A stretch of 64,000 bases of DNA from Prado023 sp963706875. Lineage in GTDB: Bacteria > Actinomycetota > Actinomycetes > S36-B12 > CAIYMF01. Below, piece by piece: positions 39,089 to 47,110 of this stretch (within the stretch, counting starts at the first letter, position 1; every line of letters begins with the position of its first letter). The notes under the pieces were generated by a model. It saw only the letters and a list, made by a program, of their open reading frames with translations, did not search any database and was not told the DNA's origin. The stretch spans positions 124,001 through 188,000 of the forward strand of contig CAVPNW010000004.1 of NCBI GenBank assembly GCA_963706875.1, given 5' to 3'. The position numbers were made by a program, and so were the translations under genes.

Positions 39089-40123
39089 CTAGGCACGGTC
39101 GCCAACGTCCATCATAGGCACAACTCCGACCTCCAGATGCTTCACGGCGCAGAGGTCCCGCTCCACAAGGATGGGCGACGCACTCGAAGACTCGAGGACG
39201 ATCGACCAAACCGCGGAGGCAACCCGGTAGCCTGCCGCTTGGCTGAAGGCGTAGCCCCCGCCGAATCGAGGGTTGATGTCTAGTACTGCGAAACGCCCGT
39301 CCTCGCATTTCAAGACGTCAATATCCACGTTCCCCATCAGGCTCAGCCCATCGGTGGCACGAGTCGCTGCATCGAGTATGTCTTGCGGCGCGTGGCGGAA
39401 TACCCGCGCTGAGTCCGTCTCCCCGCCGCGCATGCTGTGCTTGACCTTCACGCAATGGCCTGCAATCCGTCCGTCCCCGTTGAAGAACAAGTCCACGTTG
39501 AACTCGGTCCCCCTCAGGTACGGCTGGATGACTGACTCGACCGGAGCGGTGCCAGCTTGAGGATGCCATCCACTTCGCCGCGCATTCGCCGCGCATGCCT
39601 CGGCCACCGATTTGGTGCCAGAGCAGACACGCAGTCCCGACGAGGCCGAGCCAAAGCGATCCTTGACCATCCACAGGGTGCCAGCGTCTCCCCTGACCGG
39701 GTTGCGGCCGCGCCCATCCCACGGGTAGGTGGGGGTCGCCAACTCGGGTGCGCAACGAAACAGCCGGTCGCCCAGCGCAGCCTTGTCGATCAGTGTGCCG
39801 GCAGTGGCAAGATCGGGACCGATCAGCAGCGTTCCCGATGCACTCAGTGCATCTCGACGTTGGGCCAGCCAGAAGCCTTCGTAGTCGTGAAGTGAGAGCA
39901 CCGCCGCCACGTCGTGCTTTCGGCACGTCGCTTCGAGCCAAGCATCCGGGTCCTCGAGGCGCTGATCCTGATCGACCGGGACAGCTCCGTCCACATAGAG
40001 ACCCGGCGCCCAGGGATCGAGATCGGACACGTAGACCCTGGCGTCGGCGGGGGCGGCCTGAACCAGCTCTCGAACGACATAGACGCGCCTCCCAGCGGCC
40101 ATGACCAGAACGTTCTTGCTCAC
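39089..40123 (-). CDS. ATP-grasp ligase
   Basis: This 344-residue protein has an N-terminal Rossmann-like domain (KNVLVMAAGRRVYVVRELVQ, VYVSDLDPWAP) and an ATP-grasp core. The visible blocks are WMVKDRFGSASSGLRVCSG, IQPYLRGTEFNVDLFFNGDG and the Mg-binding FAVLDINPRFGGGYAFSQ. Family members join a carboxylate to an amine through an acyl phosphate. It lies just upstream of the decarboxylase gene on the same strand (113-base gap), so the two may act together. It belongs to the CarB-like ATP-grasp group common in surface-glycan clusters. Confidence 0.85.
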   Translation of the reverse strand: MSKNVLVMAAGRRVYVVRELVQAAPADARVYVSDLDPWAPGLYVDGAVPVDQDQRLEDPDAWLEATCRKHDVAAVLSLHDYEGFWLAQRRDALSASGTLLIGPDLATAGTLIDKAALGDRLFRCAPELATPTYPWDGRGRNPVRGDAGTLWMVKDRFGSASSGLRVCSGTKSVAEACAANARRSGWHPQAGTAPVESVIQPYLRGTEFNVDLFFNGDGRIAGHCVKVKHSMRGGETDSARVFRHAPQDILDAATRATDGLSLMGNVDIDVLKCEDGRFAVLDINPRFGGGYAFSQAAGYRVASAVWSIVLESSSASPILVERDLCAVKHLEVGVVPMMDVGDRA

Positions 40124-40338
40124 ATCTACCCCTTCTGAGCACCGGCCAGTTGTGGAGAGTTAGTTCGATGTGTGGGCGCCATCAGGTGGCACTCTAGGGG
40201 GTAATCCGTGCGACGACTTGTCTGGTGCAGCCGATCGGAGCCTTGTGGGCGCTGGCGCTGGCGGGAGGTTCATGAACCCGCGGAGCTTGGGGTTCCGAAG
40301 TCGTCCGTCGTGCGTCGTCTCGTCAGTGGCTCTCGACC

Positions 40339-41091
40339 ATGTTGACATACGATGTTGGCGTGGAGCACCTCAAGCACAAGGCGGACGTCGGGGCAGCGCG
40401 GTCCCACGCTGGTGGTGCACTTGGTGGCGGACCGATGCAGGATCCTTGGGTCGCGAAGACCCGGTCGCGGAGCCAGGGGCATGCTGCAGAGGTCTCGAAG
40501 CGCGGCCTCGACCTAGCAGTTTCAGGCCTCGGGCTCGCCGTGCTCTCCCCCTTCCTTGCAGCGATCGCCCTTGCCGCAGCCCGAGTCCAGGGGCGCCCGA
40601 TTCTGTTCAAGCAGCAGAGGCCGGGGCTCGGCGGACGGCCCTTCACCATCATCAAATTCCGAACGATGCGACCCTTGGCCCTCGGCGAGACGACTCACGG
40701 CTCGGACGCCCAGCGAGTCACGCGCTTCGGACGCTTCCTCCGCTCGACGAGTCTCGACGAGCTGCCCGAGTTGTGGAACGTCCTGAGAGGCGACATGAGC
40801 CTCGTCGGACCGCGACCGCTGCTCATGGAGTACCTCGACAACTACACCCGTGAGGAAGCGCGCCGGCACGAGGTCCGACCAGGGGTCACGGGGTGGGCCG
40901 CGGTGAATGGCCGACATACAACCCCGTTCGAGGAACGACTCCAAATGGATGTGTGGTACGTCGACAATCGGAGTCTGTGGCTGGACGTGCGGATCATCGC
41001 GTCTACCGTCGTCCAGGTCCTCGGTCGGCGTGACGTATCGGAGGTCCAACATGCCGACGAGATCCAGATACCGGCCCGATTCAGGAGCTAG
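40339..41091 (+). CDS. Initiating phosphoglycosyl transferase (PglC/WcaJ-type bacterial sugar transferase)
   Basis: This protein has up to 250 residues. One membrane helix (DLAVSGLGLAVLSPFLAAIA) is followed by the conserved FKQQRPGLGGRPFTIIKFRT, STSLDELPELWNVLRGDMSL and VGPRPL, then VRPGVTGWAAVNGR. The enzyme transfers a phosphosugar from UDP-sugar to undecaprenyl phosphate and so starts a repeat unit. The KRGLDL motif before the helix places it in the monotopic PGT class. Starts at 40339 (ATG), 40360 (GTG) or 40435 (ATG) are possible; the first is given. The 215 bases upstream are shared with the divergent ATP-grasp gene. Confidence 0.87.
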   Translation: MLTYDVGVEHLKHKADVGAARSHAGGALGGGPMQDPWVAKTRSRSQGHAAEVSKRGLDLAVSGLGLAVLSPFLAAIALAAARVQGRPILFKQQRPGLGGRPFTIIKFRTMRPLALGETTHGSDAQRVTRFGRFLRSTSLDELPELWNVLRGDMSLVGPRPLLMEYLDNYTREEARRHEVRPGVTGWAAVNGRHTTPFEERLQMDVWYVDNRSLWLDVRIIASTVVQVLGRRDVSEVQHADEIQIPARFRS

Positions 41092-41178
41092 TCCATCGCG
41101 GTTACCCCCGTCAAGGCGGGACCGAGCCGATCCACTCCCGTGGCGCGGCGCACAACGACACGAGTGAGGAATCCGAAC

Positions 41179-41856
41179 TTGTCGAAAGTGGTGCTGTTTG
41201 GACACACCGAGATGGCGCGCATGACGCACTTCTTCCTGCAACACGACTCGGCTCACGATGTGGTCGCTTTCACCGTCGACCGGTCACGGATAGCGGAGGA
41301 GACGTTATTGGGGCTGCCAATCGTGCCGTTTGAGGATGTCGAGGCGTTGTACCCGCCAACCGAGTATGCGATGGCGGTGCCCATCGCATTCGGACGAGTC
41401 AACCGGATCAGGGCGCAGAAGTACCGGGAGGCAAAGGGCAAGGGGTACGCGCTCATCTCGTACGTGAGTTCCAAGGCGACGACATGGCCGGGCCTCGTCC
41501 TGGGCGACAACTGCTTCGTCTTCGAAAACAGCGTCGTGGGGCCTTACGTCACCATCGGGAACGACGTGATTTTGGCGGGCAGTTCGATCGGCCACGACTC
41601 CGTCATCGGCGACCACTGCTTCCTCGCCTCTGGGGCTGTCGTGCTCGGGATGGTCACGATTGGCGACCACACGATGCTTGGCGCAAACTCCACCTGCAGG
41701 GAAGGAATCACGATAGGAAGCGAGTGCATCATCGGCGCAGGCGCGACCATCACAACGAGCGCGCCAGATCGAGGGGTCTACCTCACGAGGCCCGCTGAGT
41801 TGCAGGCCAAGTCGAGCGAAGTCTTGAGCAACTGGCTCACCTGGCCGGTGAGGTAG
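41179..41856 (+). CDS. PglD/NeuD-like sugar acetyltransferase (left-handed beta-helix)
   Basis: This protein of about 225 residues has an N-terminal nucleotide-sugar domain (KVVLFGHTEMARMTHFFL) and a hexapeptide-repeat helix (VVGPYVTIGNDVILAGSS, IGHDSVIGDHCFLASGAV, TIGDHTMLGANSTCREGI). It ends IGAGATITTSAPDRGVYLT. The TTG at 41179 is favoured because GAGG lies nine bases upstream; a GTG at 41140 would add 13 residues. Relatives acetylate a 4-amino group of UDP-sugars, which fits the PglE-like aminotransferase and PglC-like transferase close by. Confidence 0.82.
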   Translation: MSKVVLFGHTEMARMTHFFLQHDSAHDVVAFTVDRSRIAEETLLGLPIVPFEDVEALYPPTEYAMAVPIAFGRVNRIRAQKYREAKGKGYALISYVSSKATTWPGLVLGDNCFVFENSVVGPYVTIGNDVILAGSSIGHDSVIGDHCFLASGAVVLGMVTIGDHTMLGANSTCREGITIGSECIIGAGATITTSAPDRGVYLTRPAELQAKSSEVLSNWLTWPVR

Positions 41857-41897
41857 GTGCCAGCGGTCGGTGTTCGTGGTTCCTCGCGGGCAACGTG

Positions 41898-42749
41898 ATG
41901 GTAGCGTCCTTCCGGCCCGCCACAGTCGGGGATCTGGCGTTTCAGCACGAGGTGTTCTGCCGGGCAGAAGGCAGCCTTCGTATCCGCCACGGCTTCTCCT
42001 GGGCCGACCCGCCGCTTGCCTGGTTCGTCCCTTTTGCCCGACATCTGCTGTCGAGCGATCCCGACCGCTGTCACGTCGCCGAGGCCGAAGGGAAGGTTGC
42101 CGGATTCAGCGCCGCGTTTGTGCGAGACAACACCTGGTTCCTCGCAGCGCTCTTCATCGACCCCGATCGCCAAGGCGAAGGTATCGGCCGCCGGCTGTTG
42201 GAGCTCGCGGCCCGTGATGCACCGTCCCGACGCATCACGATCACCGACGCCATCCAGCCGGTGTCGAATGCCTTGTACGCTCGTCACGGTCTGGTGCCAA
42301 CCACACCGATGCTCCTGTTCGAAGGGACGCCCTCGATCGATGATCACTCCACCCTAGAGCCGGGTGAGCCGCTCCCTGGAGATCTGACGATGCTCGACCG
42401 AGCCAGCTATGGGTTTCGCCGAACAGTGGATCACGAGTACTGGTCGCGACAGCGCAGGTGCACGGTGTGGCGGCGAGATGGCGCGGCAGTCGCCTACTCG
42501 TATAGCGCCGTGACTGGAGCGATTGGGCCGCTGGCCGGGATGGACCCTGCGAGCGCAGCAGACTCCCTGCGCGCCGAGTTGTCCCGGGTCAAGCGGGCAT
42601 CGGTACTCGTCCCCGGGACGGCGCGCGGCCTGGTCGAGGTCGCCGTCGAGGCCCGCCTCCGGCTTGTCGGGCCACCGGGCAACCTGCTCCTTTCTCGCGA
42701 CGTTCCCGCTCCCGACAGTCTCGCCGTCTCCAACTACTTCCTATACTGA
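41898..42749 (+). CDS. GNAT-family acyltransferase with two GNAT-like halves
   Basis: In this protein of 283 residues the first half has the GNAT acetyl-CoA motif (ALFIDPDRQGEGIGRRLLEL) and a preceding KVAGFSAAFVRDN strand. The second half (ASYGFRRTVDHEYW, AVAYSYSAVTGAIGPLAGMD) has the outline of a second, degenerate GNAT fold. It directly precedes the carrier-protein cassette and is on the same strand. It may therefore transfer the acyl group made by that cassette to an amino sugar, or simply acetylate; the sequence does not decide. Confidence 0.78.
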   Translation: MVASFRPATVGDLAFQHEVFCRAEGSLRIRHGFSWADPPLAWFVPFARHLLSSDPDRCHVAEAEGKVAGFSAAFVRDNTWFLAALFIDPDRQGEGIGRRLLELAARDAPSRRITITDAIQPVSNALYARHGLVPTTPMLLFEGTPSIDDHSTLEPGEPLPGDLTMLDRASYGFRRTVDHEYWSRQRRCTVWRRDGAAVAYSYSAVTGAIGPLAGMDPASAADSLRAELSRVKRASVLVPGTARGLVEVAVEARLRLVGPPGNLLLSRDVPAPDSLAVSNYFLY

Positions 42750-42833
42750 CCAGGTGTTGCGCTCTGGGACCCGCCTGACGCAGGCTGACCGAGCACTGGG
42801 GGGCACAATGCGTGCGAAGCGGAAGGAATGCGG

Positions 42834-43121
42834 ATGAGTCACCTCGAGGCGGTGGAAGCTGTGCTGCGATCCGAATTCGGAAGCATGCTGGGGGATGGAC
42901 CGCTGGATCCGCGCCAGGACCTGCTCGCAAGCGGGGTCATCGACTCATTCGGGCTGATCAGCCTTATCGCGTCTCTTGAGCAGACGTTCGGGATCGACAT
43001 CGTCGACCAAGATGTCGTGCCCGAGAACTTCCAGACCCTGGAGCAGTTGGCCGCGTTCGTCACGGCGAAGCTCACCCCTGGGGGCACGGGCGAGGGCCCG
43101 GGCGTCCGCGCGGGCGACTGA
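42834..43121 (+). CDS. Acyl/peptidyl carrier protein
   Basis: This 95-residue protein has the 4'-phosphopantetheine attachment Ser at 38 (SGVIDSFGL) and the following helix (LIASLEQTFGIDIVDQDV, FQTLEQLAAFV). A Gly-rich tail follows. The ATG at 42834 has GGAAGGA at a better distance than the ATG at 42828. It is the carrier on which the AMP ligase and the flavoprotein encoded next should work. The stand-alone format matches PltL/RedO-type carriers of pyrrole biosynthesis as well as many acyl carriers of glycan clusters. Confidence 0.86.
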   Translation: MSHLEAVEAVLRSEFGSMLGDGPLDPRQDLLASGVIDSFGLISLIASLEQTFGIDIVDQDVVPENFQTLEQLAAFVTAKLTPGGTGEGPGVRAGD

Positions 43122-43133
43122 CCGGGAACGTCC

Positions 43134-44279
43134 ATGGACCTGTCGTTCACGCCCGAGGAGTTGTCCATAAGGGAGGCGGCTGTCGAGTTTGGCCGGCGCG
43201 AGCTCGCCGACGACGTTGTCGCCAGGGATCGCAGCGCCACCTTCTCGCGCGACCTCTGGCGCAAGTGCGCCGAGTTCGGCATCCAACGCTTGCCGTTCCC
43301 GGCCGAGTATGGCGGCGAGGATGCCGACATCATCACGGCGATGTTGCTCATGGAGGGCCTCGGCCAAGCCTGCAAGGACAGCGGGCTGCTCTTTGCCCTG
43401 AACGGTCAGGTCCTGACGGTCCAGATGCCGATCCTGCGGTTCGGTACTGAGGCCCAGAGGCAGCGGTACCTCCCACGCCTGTGCAGCGGCGAATGGATCG
43501 GTGCTCACGGAATGACCGAACCCGGATCCGGGTCGGATGCGTTCAGCCTCAGGACCACCGCCCGGCGCGAGGGGCAGGAGTACGTGATCACCGGCTCCAA
43601 GACCTTCACGACGAGCGCTCCGTTCGCAGATGTGTTCCTCGTCTACGCCACGGTTGACAGGACCAGGGGCTTCCTTGGAATCACCGCATTCATCGTCGAG
43701 CGTGACACCCCAGGCTTCCGCGTTGGCGCCGAGATCGACAAGATGGGTCTGCGCACGGCTCCGATGGCCGAGCTGTACTTCGATGACTGCCGGGTGCCGA
43801 TCGCGAATCGCCTTGGACGCGAGGGTAACGGGGCGACGATCTTCGGGGATGCAATCGAATGGGAGCGGGCCTGCACCCTGGCCAGCGTCCTCGGCGCGAT
43901 GCAGCGACAACTCGACACGTGCATTGCCTACGCCAAGACGCGTGAGCAGTTCGGCCAGCCCATCGGGAACTTCCAGGCAGTCGCCCACAGGATCGCCGAC
44001 ATGAAGGTCCGGCTCGAGACTGCGCGGCTGATCGTCTACAGAGCGGGCTGGAGCAAGAAGCTCCACGGCAAGGCTGCCGTGGAGTCGGCGATTGCGAAAC
44101 TCTACGTGAGCGAGTGTTGGCAGCAGTCGTGCCTCGACGCCGTCCAAATCCACGGTGGCTACGGGTATGCCACCGAGTTCGAGGTGGAGCGTGACTTGCG
44201 GGACTCGATCGCGACGACGATCTACTCGGGGACGTCGGACATTCAGCGCAATATCATCGCCCGACATCTCGGCCTCTGA
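43134..44279 (+). CDS. Acyl-CoA-dehydrogenase-like flavoprotein, probable aminoacyl-carrier-protein dehydrogenase
   Basis: This 381-residue FAD enzyme of the acyl-CoA dehydrogenase fold has GAHGMTEPGSGSDAFSL and ITGSKTFTTSAPFADVFLVY. Its C-terminal blocks are REQFGQPIGNFQAVAHRIAD, QIHGGYGYATEFEVERDLRD and IYSGTSDIQRNIIARHL. The catalytic Glu of the medium-chain type (YEGT) is Ser here, while a Glu is kept at 244 (EWER), the position used by isovaleryl-CoA dehydrogenase. Prolyl-carrier-protein dehydrogenases are reported to use this latter arrangement. It sits 12 bases after the carrier-protein gene and 31 bases before the AMP ligase. It should desaturate an acyl group held on the carrier. Confidence 0.85.
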   Translation: MDLSFTPEELSIREAAVEFGRRELADDVVARDRSATFSRDLWRKCAEFGIQRLPFPAEYGGEDADIITAMLLMEGLGQACKDSGLLFALNGQVLTVQMPILRFGTEAQRQRYLPRLCSGEWIGAHGMTEPGSGSDAFSLRTTARREGQEYVITGSKTFTTSAPFADVFLVYATVDRTRGFLGITAFIVERDTPGFRVGAEIDKMGLRTAPMAELYFDDCRVPIANRLGREGNGATIFGDAIEWERACTLASVLGAMQRQLDTCIAYAKTREQFGQPIGNFQAVAHRIADMKVRLETARLIVYRAGWSKKLHGKAAVESAIAKLYVSECWQQSCLDAVQIHGGYGYATEFEVERDLRDSIATTIYSGTSDIQRNIIARHLGL

Positions 44280-44310
44280 TGGCCGCGCTCACCGGGTGTT
44301 AGGCGCACCC

Positions 44311-45882
44311 ATGGCGTACCTACTGCACCAGCTCCTCGAAGAGTCCGCTCTTCGACATCCTGATCGACCGGCGGTCATCTTCGGGGATCGCACGCTCACC
44401 TACTGCGAACTCGATCGGGCATCGGACCAATTCGCACACCTGTTGCTCGACGTCGGCGTCGCGAGAGGGGGGATGGTCGGGGTGCACCTACACCGAGGTG
44501 CCGATGCACTCATTGCGATCCATGGGGCCCTCAAGATCGGGGCGATATACGTCCCCCTGGACCCCCAGAGCCCCAGCGCACGCCTGCGGTACATCGTCGA
44601 CACATGTCGCCTGCAGGTGGTGGCCACGGCGCGCGAGCATCTGGCGACTCTGGACGACGCACTGAAAGGCGCAATATCGGTCGGCCGTGTTGTGCTCATG
44701 GATGGTGGGAACCCCGGGCAAAGACCCCTGGAGGCGCCGGCCATTGTCGACTGGGTTGCGGACTGCGCTGCCGACCTTCTGGAACTGCCGGAGGCGGCCA
44801 CGATCGACCTCGACAGTGCCTACGTGCTGTTCACCTCGGGTTCGACTGGGGCTCCGAAGGGAGTCGTTATCTCGCACCGCAATGCGCTCACCTTCGTGAA
44901 CGCGGCCGGTGACCTCTTTGACATCACGGCGGACGACCGCTTGTCGCACGTATGTCCTCTGCTGTCAGACATGTCCGTCTTCGACATCTATGTGGCGCTT
45001 AGGGCGGGCGCCTGTATCGTCGGCATCCCGGAGGTGGCGGCGATGTTCCCACCGATGCTCGCCCGGGCCATCAGGGAGTACGGGATCACCGTCTGGAATT
45101 CGGTGCCCTCGGCCCTCGTGGGCGTCGCGAGGCTTGACAACCTCGATCTGGCGAGCCTGAGGTTGGTGCTCTTCGCCGGCGAGGCGTTCCCAGTCGAGCC
45201 CCTGCGTCGGCTCATGGCGGCCGTACCGGAAGCACGCTTCTGTAACATGTACGGCCAGACCGAGGCCAACACGTCGACCTACCACTGGGTGGGCGGCATC
45301 CCCGAGGGGTCGCGCGAGCCGGTGCCGATCGGCCGGGCCCTGCCGAACTTCGAGGTCTTCGCGCTCGGAGACGACGGCCACCAGGCGGTCGGGCCAGGGG
45401 AAGAGGGTGAGCTATACGTCAGGTCGTCGACCGTCGCACTCGGCTACTGGGGCGACCCCGATCGGTCTGCCAGGGCCTTCATCGCCAATCCCTTGGATCC
45501 GAGCACAGGCGGCAGGGTCTACCGGACAGGCGACATCGTCCGCCTCGATGCCAAGGGCGACTTGGTGTTCCTCGGTCGCAAGGACCTCATGACCAAGAGC
45601 CGGGGCTACAGGGTCGAGATCGAGGAGGTCGAAGGAGCCCTACGCAACCACCCTGGGATCACGAACGCGGCGGTCATCGCGGTCCCGGACGAACGTATCG
45701 GCAACCGGTTGGCGGCATTCGTCGAGCCGAGGTTGCCCGGCGGCCTCACCCGAGACGAGGTCATGGCCCACTGTCTGTCGGAGTTGCCTCGCTACATGAT
45801 TCCCGAGGACATCACCTTCTGCGACGCGCTCCCTTTGACCCCGTTGGGGAAGGTCGACCGGCAGAGGCTGGCCCGACCATGA
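44311..45882 (+). CDS. Amino-acid-type AMP ligase (adenylation domain, PltF-like)
   Basis: This stand-alone adenylation enzyme has 523 residues. It has LLHQLLEESALRHPDRPAVI, the P-loop LFTSGSTGAPKGV near 173, the A4-like SDMSVFDIYVAL that keeps the Asp used to bind an alpha-amino group, MYGQTEAN, YRTGDIVRLD, GRKDLMTKSRGYRVE and the late Lys in LTPLGKVDRQ. The overall pattern resembles NRPS-type ligases such as prolyl-AMP ligases. It should activate an amino acid and load the neighbouring carrier protein. No fused carrier or condensation domain is present. The ATG at 44311 begins the usual N-terminus. Confidence 0.87.
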   Translation: MAYLLHQLLEESALRHPDRPAVIFGDRTLTYCELDRASDQFAHLLLDVGVARGGMVGVHLHRGADALIAIHGALKIGAIYVPLDPQSPSARLRYIVDTCRLQVVATAREHLATLDDALKGAISVGRVVLMDGGNPGQRPLEAPAIVDWVADCAADLLELPEAATIDLDSAYVLFTSGSTGAPKGVVISHRNALTFVNAAGDLFDITADDRLSHVCPLLSDMSVFDIYVALRAGACIVGIPEVAAMFPPMLARAIREYGITVWNSVPSALVGVARLDNLDLASLRLVLFAGEAFPVEPLRRLMAAVPEARFCNMYGQTEANTSTYHWVGGIPEGSREPVPIGRALPNFEVFALGDDGHQAVGPGEEGELYVRSSTVALGYWGDPDRSARAFIANPLDPSTGGRVYRTGDIVRLDAKGDLVFLGRKDLMTKSRGYRVEIEEVEGALRNHPGITNAAVIAVPDERIGNRLAAFVEPRLPGGLTRDEVMAHCLSELPRYMIPEDITFCDALPLTPLGKVDRQRLARP

Positions 45883-47042
45883 CTGGCTGGCGTCCTCACG
45901 TCATTCGGAACGCATGGCAGCGTGATGCCAGCGGGCCGTTCCGGGTAGCCCGGATCTTCGACCATCGCCGTAGCCCAGAGGGACTCGACGTTGAGCGCGT
46001 TCAGTTCGTCGGGGCCGGAGCGCTCTCGCTGGATGCCTCCGTCGGCCACTTCGTGAGTGTCCTCTCCGGGGTTGTCACTCTGCGCAGCGACGCCGACGAC
46101 CACACTGCGCTCCAACTCTCGGTCACGACTCATGTCTACGTCCCCCCAGGCTGGGGGGCGCGCATCGAGGCCCCAGTCGGTGCCGAGATCCTTCGTGTAT
46201 CGGGTGCGAGTGCCGGCCAGTCCCCGGGCACGCGGCTCCTCGTCCGTGACGAGGCGTTCATCGCAGCGTGCGCCACCGGGTCGCAGTCACTTCGCTGGAT
46301 CCTGACGTCGCAGTACTTGAGCCGCCGCATCTTCCTGGAACACGACGCGACCCTGCTGTCGAAGTCCGGGGCGCCTGTCTCCTGGTACCGCACCACGATG
46401 TTCGACATCGCCGGGCTGCCGCCCAACGACGACGGCGAGCCCGTGTTCAAGATGCAGTACAACTCGCGCACCGAGTTCAATGTCTGCTACGACGTGCGCG
46501 GATGCGCCCGGGTGAGGATGGCCGAGCACCCGTATAGAGCTGTGGACCAGTCATGGGGTCCGTGGCTTCTGCTGGACGGCGACTCCACCTACCACGTGAA
46601 CGAAAGCGGCGAGGTTGACGACGAGGACGGTCCGGTCGACCAGGTGGCGGGAGGCGTACCCCGCAACAAGCACGAAGTGTCCATCCAGGACGGCCACGTG
46701 ACGCTGTTCTGCCTGTTCGACCCGGCAGCTACCGGGTTCGAGAGGCATCGCGCGGGTACATATAGCGACTACGAACCGCTGGCTGACATCCGCGGCTCGG
46801 AGCGCTACGCGACCTACATCCGGGAACTCGCCCGTTTCGACGCGATGGTGGATGAACTGTCGCTGGCGCAGGCACGTGGCGAGTTGGACTCGCTCCGCGG
46901 GTCGGACTCCTGGCGGCTCTACACCGAGGGCTGTAGGGCCCAGGTGGCGCACGAGTCAGCGCTGCTCGAGGCTCTCGATACGGACGGGGTCGGGCGCGCC
47001 CGAGTGGTCGCACCTTGGTCCATCAGTCCGCCATTCGGGTAG
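45879..47042 (+). CDS. Cupin-like protein of unknown function, last gene of the carrier cassette
   Basis: This 387-residue protein overlaps the AMP ligase stop by ATGA. Its first 110 residues look like a cupin barrel (GHFVSVLSGVVTLRSDAD, THVYVPPGWGARIEAPVGAE). A second part includes MQYNSRTEFNVCYDVRGC, VSIQDGHVTLFCLFDP and a charged helical C-terminus. I do not recognise the family. Tight coupling suggests a step after carrier-bound oxidation, for example a metal-dependent oxygenation, isomerisation or release, but no metal ligand set can be assigned with confidence. Confidence 0.65.
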   Translation: MTGWRPHVIRNAWQRDASGPFRVARIFDHRRSPEGLDVERVQFVGAGALSLDASVGHFVSVLSGVVTLRSDADDHTALQLSVTTHVYVPPGWGARIEAPVGAEILRVSGASAGQSPGTRLLVRDEAFIAACATGSQSLRWILTSQYLSRRIFLEHDATLLSKSGAPVSWYRTTMFDIAGLPPNDDGEPVFKMQYNSRTEFNVCYDVRGCARVRMAEHPYRAVDQSWGPWLLLDGDSTYHVNESGEVDDEDGPVDQVAGGVPRNKHEVSIQDGHVTLFCLFDPAATGFERHRAGTYSDYEPLADIRGSERYATYIRELARFDAMVDELSLAQARGELDSLRGSDSWRLYTEGCRAQVAHESALLEALDTDGVGRARVVAPWSISPPFG

Positions 47043-47110
47043 TCCCGGTCTGAGCGCCGCCAGCGGCGGGTACTATAGGCATCATGTCCAAATCGAAGAA
47101 GGAGCCAATG

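Noticed and set aside
47048..47076. Promoter for the secreted protein at 47111, based on TACTAT at 47071
   Set aside because: No acceptable -35 hexamer lies 16-18 bases upstream, so I used it only as weak support for the start choice.
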